Source: Rotaria socialis (Eukaryota; Rotifera; Eurotatoria; Philodinida; Philodinidae). Taken from it: 64,000 nt of DNA. The DNA lies in contig CAJNYU010001314.1 in assembly GCA_905331475.1 (NCBI GenBank), forward strand, positions 38,789-102,788, given 5' to 3'. The position numbers and the translations under genes were made by a program. Positions within the stretch are counted from its first letter, which is position 1. The number at the start of each line of letters is the position of its first letter. Shown piece after piece: positions 36,974 through 47,988 of this stretch. The notes under the pieces were generated by a model. That model had not been told where the DNA came from and did not search any database. It saw only the letters and a list, made by a program, of their open reading frames with translations.

Positions 36974-37710
36974 TGAAATTCTCTAAAACTCAATATATGT
37001 ACATTTTGAATTGCGCTCGTTCGCTAAAGGTAAATTCAAGTACAGTAAAGGCACCCTCATCGTCAGATTCTCCCCGAAAATTCATTTTCTGCTCTTTTAT
37101 ATATAGGACAAGTTATTACAAAAGTAAGTATATATTCTGAAAGTGCATGAAATTCTCTATCACCCTATACTTCTAACAGTCTGGACTTGCAATTATTCGA
37201 TGGCAAATATGTCGAGCATTGCTATCGTACTCTAGTTCACATGAATTCATGCAGCAACCCATGAACAATTATCTGCTAAAAACGTAAGAGGTATGGATAA
37301 CGAACCACCCATCGAAACTTGATCTCGGCGCTGTTGGGAGTCTTTGGTCTTAGATGAACTACTTTCCGCAGGGATATCGCTTGAACTCTCAACAACATCA
37401 GATCTAGGAACGTGATGCGTGAGTACATTAACAATGCTCGAAAGATTTGCCCTCAAATATTTGCAAGTCAAGGTTGACAAAAGCACAGGTTAATAAAGGA
37501 TCTCACGCGCTTTCAGAATATATATATTTATTTTCGTAAATATATTTTTCTATATTTAAAATAAATTAGAAAAAATTAATTGGAAAGTAACAAACAGTGA
37601 ATTTTCGGGGGAATCTGACGATGAGGGTGCCTTTACTGTACTTGAATTTATCTTTAGCGAACGAGTGCAATTCAAAATGTACATATATTGAGTTTTAGAG
37701 AATTTCATGG
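36974..37710. repeat. Foldback element (arms about 117 nt) upstream of TIR copy 2
   Basis: The left arm (about 36974-37090; GAAATTCTCTAAAACTCAAT, then GGCACCCTCATCGTCAGATTC) is matched in near-perfect inverse at about 37595-37710. The roughly 500-base interior holds a short Ser-rich minus-strand open frame (37486-37247) that I do not call a gene. The corresponding spacer of copy 1 has no such element. Confidence 0.85.
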
Positions 37711-38845
37711 GCTATCCGAATATATAATTACATTTCTTATATGATATATCAAGAATATCGTGTGACTTTATTTTTTCCCAGGGGGATATGTATTGAATTG
37801 ACGATGTGAAAAAGAACAACAGTTCGATGAAACTTTAGAAAATCTTATACGTTCATCCTCTTTACTTGTATTATTCAATATTTGATCGAAATACTTTACA
37901 AATGATACTCGCTATTCTTCAAGAAAACATTATAAGTAATGGAATCCACACGATGACTCTTTGTTGTTCTCTGAAGGTCGTCAATCAAACCGTATTCATG
38001 TGATTATTATATTCAAATTACTCGTAAAGGTAGTCTAAATTTACCTTGACTCCACCATCGAAAGAACATATTGTTTTTTAAAATTTCTTGAATAGATGAT
38101 CATGAATGATCCGTTTGTCACTGATTAGAAATCACTATTTTCGTCATAATTTGCCATTTTCTGTATCTACGAATTCGACAAAAATAATTTCATTTAAAAG
38201 AAATTTTCAATAAGTCATTCACACGAAATCAAAAGAAAAAGAAATCCCAATAATCAAGAAGTCTATAACAATCTGAATATCTTTTTTTCCGACAGCATTC
38301 ACAAAGTGCTAGTCGAAACTTCCTAAGAAACGATCGCTATACCGCTCCTTGACTTGTTTAAGGACGAAATATTGTCTCTATCGCAAACCCGAAGCATGAT
38401 TACGGTGGCACCCATCTACCATATGAAGAATCTTGAGTAAAAAGCTGTTAACGCAATCTCTTTCGGATTAAAATGTGAAACACGATGTAAGTGTTAATTC
38501 TGATTAAAAACACAAATTATTCTATATATTTCTGAACTTTTGCTTTCATTATACTCTAATGCACCACCAACAAGTGAAAAATGCAAGTAGATCATAAAGT
38601 TGCTGATATTATAGCATTATGTGTCTCTTGACCGTACGAAGACGGCTACTACTATTCATCAAAGCATGTCATAAGTGCTCCCCTCTATCCACCCTGAATT
38701 TGCTAGCCCGTTTGTGATGGCTCCAATGCCTATCTGTTAGGGTCTGTTATAGGTAATTAACTAATTATGCCGTATTTAGCTAATTCATCAATTAAAATAT
38801 ATGTGGAAGGAATCCAACTGTGTATCCTAAACACCTCAACATTGN
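37711..38845. other. Spacer before the truncated TIR copy 3
   Basis: The first part resembles the copy 1 spacer at about 32260-32830 (tandem unit DNA). A short vestige of the TIR C-terminus (complement of GGTGGCACCCATCTACCATATG, about 38403-38424) sits apart from the rest of copy 3. A single N at 38845 marks a join, so the order here may be imperfect. Confidence 0.5.
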
Positions 38846-40419
38846 TGCAACCTAATGAGTCTCTTGCTTGTTGTCGACAACAGACCCATCGACCTTCTAA
38901 AATAGTTCCACCCATGTAAAATGTTCGATGATTTTTGCATCCACCTTTCGTGTATTCATCAAATTTTTGACTGCAACGAGTGCATATTTTGAAACGACTT
39001 TGTCCACTTTCTGCACTAATAGCATCTCGTGCATCATCAAGCAGACAACGCAATTCAAATAATTCCGCTGAGCAATCATCAACAACATCAGGTGGTTGTG
39101 CATGGCCAACTTTTCGAACAGCTTACATTATCACGTCAATCTATATTAAATATAAATATGACAACAAAATGACGCTGGGGACACTAATCCTAACCCCGAT
39201 TACCTTCCGCCAGCCGTATCCCTGCAGGATATTGTTTGAGGTTAGTTAAGTTTATGCATGTGCTTTTCTATTGAACGAACAAACTCATTTAACTCGTTTT
39301 TCGTAATACACTCCTTTCAGTAGAGGGAATATTTAAACAACATAGGAAACGTCAGACAAAAGAATGAACCTGTAGCCATGGCCTCATTTGCATGGAACCC
39401 CAAATATCAAACCGTACACGGATTTCACGTATCGACATATCTTCATAAACTTTACGAACGAATATTTGATTATCCCACTGGTAACTACAATTGAAACATT
39501 CAAATGATGAAGGCCACTTAATGCAGTCTGACTTACCTGATCATGCAATCAACTTCTCGTCGTTTCGGTAATCCGTATTCATCGAGCATTGGCGGCGGAG
39601 CTTTCAGATCCAAATGAGTATGTGCGTGATGAGTAAAATCTTCGTAAGCCAACTGTGCAACAGTGGCACCATCATCAACAGTACAGATGAGAATAGTGCG
39701 TTGAGTTTCACCATGAATCAAATTCACTTTATCATTATTAGCTTCCATCTATGCATATATTGTGAGAGAAGAACGTTTCAGAGAGTTGAGGATTAAACAT
39801 ACTTTAGCTGGATCAGTGACATTTTTGCTATTCTTCTTAATCTTTTGATTTGAAATGATATTGGATAACTATGTTAGAACATTTTCTGATATACCGCCAT
39901 CGTCAAGTAGCATAGTGTGAACAGCGCCTGCTGAAATTGCACCTAAGGCTCCATATGGTTGAAAATTTGATTCACCTAAAATGACAACGATTGGTTTCCG
40001 GATATCTTTTGCATAGTTAATAGTTTCCATGCAACAGAATGCTCGTTGATATGATCGGCTGATGAGAGAAATAAATACATCAGACCATCGAACAAGATTA
40101 GCTCGAGCAACGATCGATGAAGGTGTTGTATCCGTGAGAGTATAGCAGTTAAATTTAAGTTCTATTAATTGGCTTCGCAGTCGGTCAGCAGCGTTTTGTT
40201 GATTTGTTTGACAAATTATGAGAACATTGACTGCCCCTTCAATGAAATATGCCCAATGAAGCTCATTTTAGTTCGATCGAAATTACCTGTGAATATTTTT
40301 GTTGCAGTTGACGACCATTTTGTCTTTACTTGTTTCGAAAATGGCAGTTCAGTTGTTGTAGTTGTGTTGTCGCCAAATTTGGTGTCCTTCAAAGCGTCAC
40401 TCGATGTTCCGGAGCCCAT
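38846..40419 (-). pseudogene. Third TIR-CHORD copy, degenerate
   Basis: Exon 1 (40419-40287) reads MGSGTSSD, diverged and lacking the palmitoylatable Cys of MGCG. Exon 2 from 40236 matches copy 2 almost exactly through TIR-A but has a TAG at 39871-39869 (copy 2 has CAG). Exon 3 starts at 39748 and is fused to the end of exon 4 by a deletion that removes most of TIR-B and the linker. Exon 5 has a 10-bp deletion between GCAT repeats. Exon 6 is replaced by about 130 bases of unrelated DNA. Exon 7 has a TAA in place of CAA (about 39124) and loses its C-terminal part at the N of 38845. It cannot encode a working protein of the family. Confidence 0.88.
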
Positions 40420-40592
40420 CGAAGAATTTATTTAAAGAATGAGAATGATGAAGGAAAGAACAGAGAAGAAAAATCGTGTTTGCTGAAAACTACAGTAACG
40501 TTATTCAACGAAAACGAATTGCTAATTCTTTTTGTGACTGTCGTCATTTGTCGTGCTTTTTTTTTGAAGGACATACTACGGTTTTTATTTAC

Positions 40593-41126
40593 ATGTTACG
40601 TATTGTACTTGATTTATGTATTTTTTTATTGTTAGTTAATGTACAAGCGCGAATTTTTTTATTGCTTAAACATTCTCAGTACAATATAATTGTCATGCAA
40701 TCGAGTAATACTGATTTGACTGCGCAGGATTTCAATTCTCGCTCGTTTCTTATGTCACTTCGTCGAGAAAATGAAAAACATCGTGAAATATTCGCACTAG
40801 AACGTAATCGCCAACATCCTTCGAAATATTCAGCATTCAATAATCAGCGAGGCTTCGCACGCATGCATAACTATCATTCTTCCATATCTTCTCACATAAT
40901 TAGTAAAAATGGTATTATAATTACAAATGATCTTAGTCGACAATTGCTCGATGATAATCTGTCGATTGTTCATCGTCGGTGGCAAAACTCAAAAATATTA
41001 TTTTCCGATAAAATTAAAAATGTACAATCTGATTTAAATTCAAAGACAAATGTATCTTTGAAAAAAGTCATGTGTGAATGTCGCGGAGCTGTATTCAATT
41101 GGATTTCTAAAAAACGATTACAATAA
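40593..41126 (+). CDS. Putative secreted protein or prepropeptide, unknown family
   Basis: From the ATG at 40593 the frame gives 177 residues with a hydrophobic N-terminus (MLRIVLDLCIFLLLVNVQA) typical of a signal peptide. The frame is open further upstream, but that part is hydrophilic and this ATG fits secretion best. The mature part is basic and Ser/Asn/His-rich with dibasic sites (LRR, HRR) that prohormone convertases could cut; the segment GIIITNDLSRQLLDDNL before HRRW could be an amphipathic peptide. There is one short cysteine pair (CECRG). No domain recognised. It is transcribed away from dead TIR copy 3 with 173 bases between the two ATGs, so they could share a promoter region. Confidence 0.45.
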   Translation: MLRIVLDLCIFLLLVNVQARIFLLLKHSQYNIIVMQSSNTDLTAQDFNSRSFLMSLRRENEKHREIFALERNRQHPSKYSAFNNQRGFARMHNYHSSISSHIISKNGIIITNDLSRQLLDDNLSIVHRRWQNSKILFSDKIKNVQSDLNSKTNVSLKKVMCECRGAVFNWISKKRLQ

Positions 41127-41731
41127 TTCCAGTTTTCATTTGCATATGAAACTAATCGAAGCTATAGAAATATTAGTTTCGAATTTAAAGCTAAAATATG
41201 ATTAATGATAAAATGATGAAAAACACTTGGCATCCTATAAAAATATGCACTGCGTAACATCTGATGAAAGTTGTCCATTACGACTACGCTCGTTTTTAGT
41301 TGAGTCTCGTATTAAACGCATTTACATTTACTGATCATTTAGAGATAACGATTGTGTATTTGACACATTTCGGTCATCAAGCATGATCGATTGCTGCATT
41401 AAAAAAACTAAAACAACAACCTGATATAACTCATAAGGGAAAAATTTGATTTTCATCTCGTAAAGAAAAACATGACAACTTGATCAAATAGAATTTCTAA
41501 TCCTTCGAGTATTTTTACATTGATTTCCCAGATGGAATTGTTAGTATAAGTCATATCAGATGGAATATGCAGATATATACTTTCAACGGCAATTAATCAT
41601 ATTCTTATGTCTATTTTTGATTATCATAAATGTCCTCATTCAAATGAATTGATGATCTATTAATAAGTTATCAGTATTTAGATTTTTTCTTCTTCTTCTT
41701 CTTCTTTGGTTCAAACAAGATTTAAGTATCA

Positions 41732-41762
<31 letters not shown>

Positions 41763-43193
41763 TACTGATGTGAAATAACTATAATAATAAATCATGGCTT
41801 CATAATTTGCATTTTAACGATCAAATGCAAAATTGCAAATTACACTATGAAAAATTTGACTTTTGTATAAATTTCATAGGACTATATCAAAATTATATAC
41901 ATCTACTCTAAATTAGAAATATACAATAAATGTGGGTGTCAAATCAGCTCGGGAACGTCTATAAAGAACGGCCGGCGAAAAGAGACAGGGCACGGAGAAT
42001 CATGTTTCAAATTTTTATTTTATACATTAAAATGTCGCTTTCGGGAGTGTGAAATTATCTAACAATTGAGATCAGTGACTTATCTACTGGATGAGTCCAG
42101 TCAGCGGGCCTACCCTCTCACCGGTCATAACTTTTTAGGAAAAAAAACAGGAAATTTTGTGTTTCCTATAGAAATATTTTTTGTTTCTGTGAATACCAAT
42201 GACTTAATTGTGATTTCCATTCAAATTTCTAAGTAGCGAGTAAAAAATGGAATTACGTCCTTTATGTATGACCGCCCCTTCTACTACGGAAGCAGCTCAA
42301 TATATTTGATGCTTCGTTAATTTCCTTTTTTTCTCAAAAGTTTTCTTTGTTACTCATTCATCATTACGTGCGATCTTCTTTTGTCATATTTTTCTTCGTA
42401 TATTGTTTTCTCTTAATATTGTCATCATCGATCTGTTGATCATGAATATTCAATCAATAGGACTAGAGCAAAATAGTAAGATAAGTAAATGACTCAGATG
42501 ATTAGTTTTCGTCTTTTTGATTTTTGTAAGTGTGTGCACAGACATATTACGGTCACAATACTCTGATATTCTATACGACGAGAAGAAGAAGAACGAGGAG
42601 GAGCAGGAGGAAATGGAAATTGAGATGATGGGGCTAACACAGAAAGTTCTATTGAGAATTCTTCTTGAGATTAATCAAGTCTGTTTTACCCATATAGAAA
42701 GCGATAAAGCAACTGTAATAATGATTAAGTGCAAAACAAACTATTGTTTGGGCTGAAATTGAATGACAAGAAATGTTGAGATGTATAGATATTTTTTTCT
42801 CTCTCAGGAAATTTAGCGAAGATCTTGTTCGACATTTTGAACGATTCATTAAACTTTGTTTTTGTAGATTTGATTTTGATTTTCCATCAGTTCCGACAAT
42901 AATAATAAATGAGTCAAACAAGAAGAAGAAAAAAAGATCGAAGAACAACAGACGACGAGAGAGAAAGAGAAAGAAGAAAAAAAGAATGGAGCTATCATAA
43001 TGTGATGATTTCACGAGAAGAACTAAGACCGAGTGGTCGACTGCTCTTAGTTTTATCTCATCATTAATCGTTTTTCAACTAAAAATTTTACTAGACGATC
43101 ATGAAAGTAAAACTGATTGAATTCTATCTGAATTAATATCATACTCGTTTTTTTACTCAATATTAGTTATGGTGCCTGTTTCTCGTTTTTCTC
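41127..43193. other. Intergenic with microsatellites; no firm gene
   Basis: It contains a (TTC)n tract near 41687-41707 and a (TA)n tract near 41740-41762. Around 42820-42999 an open stretch with a good acceptor (CTCTCTCAG) encodes FSEDLVRHFERFIKLCF and then a Lys/Arg-rich tail; it might be a terminal exon but I cannot identify it. Confidence 0.4.
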
Positions 43194-43487
43194 ATGTTTA
43201 CAACTTCGGCGGTAAATATTTATGTTTTTGTTCTTCTTAGAATCATTTATTTATTGCAGTCATACGGTTATTTGAATGAATACATCGATCCTTTAATCAA
43301 TTATCCCAATGTGAAAACTCTCCCATCATCATATTCCATGCAACACAATCGATATAGACGATCAACTATTGTCAAACGCTCTCAACGTAATGCAAATATT
43401 CTTTATCGATATTGCCGCCGAAATGGTCAAGCACCCAATTTTTGTTTAAAATATGCTGTAAGAATGATATTTGCTACAGGTCATTGA
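43194..43487 (+). CDS. Candidate cystine-loop neuropeptide precursor
   Basis: The 97-residue frame has an N-terminal hydrophobic segment (VNIYVFVLLRIIYLL) suited to a signal peptide, then a spacer and dibasic sites (RYRR, VKR). After VKR comes a peptide with two cysteines nine residues apart (YCRRNGQAPNFCLKY). Signal, dibasic site and a single disulfide loop is the layout of small-loop neuropeptides such as the allatostatin-C or somatostatin type, but the loop length does not match those families exactly. A donor-like GTAAGA follows the codon for Ala in KYA (about 43458), so the true C-terminus may be encoded in another exon. Assignment as a neuropeptide is inference. Confidence 0.45.
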   Translation: MFTTSAVNIYVFVLLRIIYLLQSYGYLNEYIDPLINYPNVKTLPSSYSMQHNRYRRSTIVKRSQRNANILYRYCRRNGQAPNFCLKYAVRMIFATGH

Positions 43488-43596
43488 ATGGATATATGAT
43501 GTTCGAATGAATAAATAATATTTTGCTTCAAAACAAACAAAATTTAGCAACGTGCTTTCTCTCGTTACTCATTAGAGTCAAATAAGAAACTTATAT

Positions 43597-45195
43597 TTAA
43601 TCTGATATAATCTGACAAAAATCGCCGTAGTATCCACGTGAACATGCACATCCCGAGTGATCTCTGAGGCATGCACCGCCGTTTAAACACGGACAAAAAT
43701 TATCTACATGTTTATCACATAAATGGCCAGTAAAACCATGAAAGCAATTGCAAGACATGTAATGATATCCTTCTTTTTGTTGAGATGAGCACGTTCCATG
43801 ACGGCACGGACTTTGATGGCAACTACAATGATGATCGTTGAGGGAACATCTTGAGAAACTGCTGTGTTCAGGTTCAATATACATAGACGTCCTGCATGAC
43901 ATTTTCAAATAAATATGATGATGAGAATGCTCCTTGACATCAATAGAACCATCATTTCGAAGAAAATTCGGAGAAAGAAGAATACATTCTAAGAAATGAA
44001 TAAGCACATTGATGGAACATACAGTGAAAATGAGTGCACTTTGCGGGGAGAATCAGGTTTTTTTTTCATTGAATTTTCTTTAAGATTTTACCGATTTGAC
44101 AAATTTTTAGTATTGCAAATGAGATAACAATCGACTTCCATGGGAAAGATTCTAGAAAATACTTACGAGATTGTCTATCGACAAGTTCAATGCCCTGAAA
44201 TGACGTATTTTAATTTTGAAATTTAAATAATGAGTTTATTTACGCACCACACAATTAACAATTTTCGAACATAAATATTGACATTGAATTTCAGATATAT
44301 GAGGAAACGTATGAATTATTCCTTGATAATGTTTACTACAAACCAATCATGAAAATCATGTTGCTCAACAGAAAAATGCTTACTGTTGACCTTGACCAAC
44401 ATATTTAAAATTACATAAAGGTTGAGTATCTCGAAGGAATAATTCATTTTGGCTGATCTGTACATGACATGATCGTTTGACAAACACAGTCCATGTTTTA
44501 GTCGGTAGAAGATCCCATGGTTTAGCTGAACGTAATAATCGGCATCGATTACGATGTAAACCTCGCGCCTTCATATTGAATTTCTTTACACAATTGAATA
44601 GTAAAAAATGAATATTTACTTGAAATTGTACAGCAGCACAATGCCGAACCGATGAACAAAGTTCTTGACAAGGTAAATAAGAAATACCAATCAACGTATA
44701 AGATTGAAATATAATCGATCGTGCTCTTACAGCACGTTGCCATGGTAATCTATCACAAAATAATCTATTGAACGAGAAAATCTAAGAAGCAAATCTATAC
44801 GAATCATAATCGCAATGAACAATTGACACTCGTTCTGTTTGAGATAAAGAAAATCTTTGAGTACAATCGGCAAATGTCGAAAAAACGCGATTAAATCGAT
44901 AGGGATGTGATAGTGAATGTTTTTGATGATGATGATGATGATGATGATGTTGAAATAGATGACAACGATGATATCGTCGATTAAATGTTGCCATTGAACA
45001 TAAATGATCAGTTGAACATTTATGTTCACATATTTGTTCATTATGAATTGAATGTTCAATACGTAATAAATGATGGCCTATAGATGGTTGATGATGACGA
45101 TGATGTACGAGACAATGAGATAGAATCGCAGACCAAGCATAATTCTGATAGATAATGTTTATTATGATAACAATGTCATATAGACTATTGTACAT
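43597..45195 (-). CDS. Secreted PAN-like and EGF-domain protein
   Basis: Model: 45195-44821, 44781-44384, 44335-44248, 44194-44167 and 43988-43597, total 426 residues. The N-terminus (MYNSLYDIVIIINIIYQNYA) looks like a signal peptide. Three PAN/apple-like cysteine segments follow, for example EQICEHKCSTDHLCSMATF, LPCQELCSSVRHCAAVQF and IQCQYLCSKIVNC, the first with an eight-His run from an ATG microsatellite. The last exon encodes two EGF domains (CSCHQSPCRHGTC..CNCFHGFTGHLC and CPCLNGGAC..CACSRGYYGDFC). This suggests an extracellular adhesion or matrix protein. An in-frame TAG at 44784-44782 is removed only if a 39-nt GT-AG intron (44820-44782) is used; otherwise the gene is broken there. 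One exon is only 28 nt. Confidence 0.7.
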
Positions 45196-45666
45196 TGAGC
45201 ATTTTGAATTTATTTTTCGAACGTAACTATGGAAGCTTTTGTTTCGTTTTAAAATGTAAAATAACTGCTTTTTCTTTGCAACGCCGAAATACGAAACAGT
45301 GTTCGGACTTGTAAGACAGGTAAATACGAAATATTTGAATATATCTTGAAGAAAGATTATTTCTATTAACTCTGCTGATTTTCTTGATTCAGCTATAACA
45401 GTTACGCTTTGAGTCGATAAAATTCATCTTTTTCCTGACCCGGTTTTTTTCTTGGTTTGTTCAAGGTTTAATATGTATAAACTGCAATGTGCATGAAATT
45501 TTGTGTTTCAAACTAATTTTGTTCTTCATTATTATCATTAATTTATCTTTCACATAGGGGTAAATATAAGCTCATACCTAAAAATATAGCAATCTATATC
45601 TAATTTTAAAATTTATTTACATCTAATTCATTAAATAACAATACTTAACAACACAAAGTTATATAC

Positions 45667-45870
45667 TAGAGGTGTCGGGTTAGCATTAAAAGTGAAAATA
45701 ATACATTGCTTTATTTCTCCAGGAAAGTTGATGAATAATAAATCTTTAGAATTAAAAGTAATATCGGTGTTAAGAATGATAAATTAGTGAATAAATTAGC
45801 ATTAAGTATTTTCTTTACCATAATACGCCAATGCATTATTTTCATTTTTAATGCTAGCCTGACACCTCTA
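45667..45870. mobile_element. 204-bp hAT MITE with perfect 8-bp TSD
   Basis: TIRs of about 40 bp: TAGAGGTGTCGGGTTAGCAT at the left and the inverse TAGAGGTGTCAGGCTAGCAT at the right, continuing through AAAARTGAAAATAATRCATTG. The target duplication TTATATAC is perfect (45659-45666 and 45871-45878). The interior is AT-rich and non-coding. Confidence 0.95.
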
Positions 45871-45878
45871 TTATATAC

Positions 45879-47485
45879 AATTAATTATTAAAGTAATAGA
45901 AAAAGGCCTTGCATGTCTGGAGCGTCAGTATGGGTGTTCTTATTTCTCTTTACACCTATACCATACCCAAGACATTTTCTAAGCTAACTTTTTTCTTATC
46001 ACTTATCGTCATTCTCAGCTCTTATATGCTCTTTCAATTAATTTATAAGTACTCATCAATTATGGATTGCGCTCAAATTAATTAGATAAGTCGATAAATT
46101 CATTGTTAGTCATTTGTTAAAAGTGATAATATGTTGAATTAAAAGGTGTTGAATTACAAAATTAAATCAAACAATTTTTTTAAAGGCATCCTTTCACCAG
46201 AATAGATACTACTGTATTAAGTTAGGCAATATTGACATAATTTAGATATATTTTTAGATATTGCATCAAATGCATGCTTTTTGTATATAACAGCAGACAA
46301 GTTGCTCTAAAAGAAATAAATTTTAAAACAATGTAAAGATGAAATTGAGGATCACGATGAATTTTTGTTATGTCAAATTGGTCGACGTCGTCGATCTTTT
46401 CAAGAAGTAAATACTAGGTAGCCATTTATCTGAATATCAACATCGATTGTATCTTCATTATTCTATGAAGATATTTTTGGTCGAGACAATTTTTGTAAAA
46501 TGAAAAACGAAAGCCTTGATCATTTTTTACGGACGTTGTGTGTGACAATTCAAAGATCGACACGAATCGTTCATTTTCGTTTCTTTTAGTTTGTTCTTCT
46601 TTTTTTCCTAATTGCTCGCTCTACTTGCGAATCATGCTGTCGCTTGTTATCAGTACGTCTCTCGCTCTTATTCTTCTCTTCGTTTTACACTTTGTTTATT
46701 CTCTAAATATTCCTACAAGCATAATTGGTACCCAACATAATATATTGTTGGCACAAATTGTATCTCTCTGCTCTAATTATGCAGCTTTTCGCTTATGCAT
46801 TTACATTTCTCTCGTCTAATATGTGAACACTTCCGAGTGTCGCGTACACCCACGAGCATAATAAAAATAAAAATTTATTATTTTCAATGAACAAAATATG
46901 TTTTAACCTTGCTATTTCGTTTTCGTATCATGCACATCATTTTCTTTCTTTGCCATTAAATGAATGTAGTTTTTTTCTGTCTATCCCTGTTTCTTTTTCT
47001 TTTACCAATATTTATTTGCTAATCGAACCATATCGAAGGTATTCATATCAACGCTTATGCGATTTATATAGAAAAAAAAAATTCTTTTTTTATACAAATA
47101 TTAAAACTTTTTATTTTAAATAAACAAAATGAACGGAAAACAACGGTTTTACATTCTGCTCAACTTGAACGTCGAACATTACTGGTACATTTTATTCAGC
47201 ATCCGATCATTCTGATTTAATTCCAGGTAGATTTGGACCAGAAAGTTCATTATCAATTAATGAAGATGCAGAATTTCTTTCATTTGAACCGGCAGATACA
47301 AAAAATTGAACATTAAACTTATTGTGGTATACTAAGACGCACGCGTCGCGATAAATCGGACCAGCATCGCGAAGATCAAATTTTAATACGTGAATTTGAA
47401 AATGTTGATTTAATACAGAGTTATTCTCAATATATAATTGGTTCATCAATATTTGTTATACATTTATAACACAAAGCTTATATGA
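45879..47485. other. Intergenic, possible exon remnants only
   Basis: A short open stretch at about 46329-46407 (KQCKDEIEDHDEFLLC, then QIGRRRRSFQE before GTAAAT) could be an exon but has no identifiable partner. Fragments at 47135-47310 on the plus strand also read open in pieces (RFGPESSLSINEDAEFLSF before TGA). None is assignable. Confidence 0.35.
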
Positions 47486-47650
47486 TATTCTTCTTCATTC
47501 GTTGTGAAACGTATCAGAGCAATTAGACAATATGAACAACAAAAACTAGAAGAACAAGGACAAATACAGCAAGGTTTTCCTTTATTTATCAATGCAAGAG
47601 AAATACCTTCAACTGTCAAAATTGATCATAGAAATCCTATAGAGCAATGA
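47486..47650 (+). CDS. Possible terminal exon, unidentified
   Basis: The open stretch ends TGA at 47648 and encodes VVKRIRAIRQYEQQKLEEQG, then QIQQGFPLFINAREIPSTVK. The Gln/Glu/Arg-rich helix-like beginning looks protein-like, but I see no clear acceptor or upstream exon. It lies 340 bases before the proline-rich gene and could belong to a neighbour of the same family. Confidence 0.3.
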   Translation, partial: YSSSFVVKRIRAIRQYEQQKLEEQGQIQQGFPLFINAREIPSTVKIDHRNPIEQ

Positions 47651-47988
47651 TTACAAACACTGCTCATTGATAACAAATAAACATTTTGGTCTGCTTCTTA
47701 TATTCTACAACCTAATACAATAAAAAAATGTATTTATTCAAAATTCATCTTCAGTAACTCGCAATAACTATTTAGAATATTAAGAAAAAAACGACTTTTA
47801 GAATCCTACGTATGTTATCCAAAAACTATTGTTTTACGTACACGTGGTATATATTGTTGTTCGTCTTCTTCTTCTTCTTCTTCTTCTTCAATTATTCTGC
47901 TAGAAAACATTTCTCGTTATAACTTTCTTTGAAGTTTCATTATCTTGTTCTTGTTTTCAGACAAAAGAATTTATTTATTGTTATTACT

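Noticed and set aside
42649..43014. 121-residue minus-strand frame rich in Phe/Leu/Lys
   Set aside because: Antisense of the AGA/AAG-rich stretch at 42900-43000; composition-driven.
46538..47123. Hydrophobic short frames that look like membrane proteins
   Set aside because: Phe/Ile/Ser/Tyr-rich translation of AT-rich DNA without gene structure.
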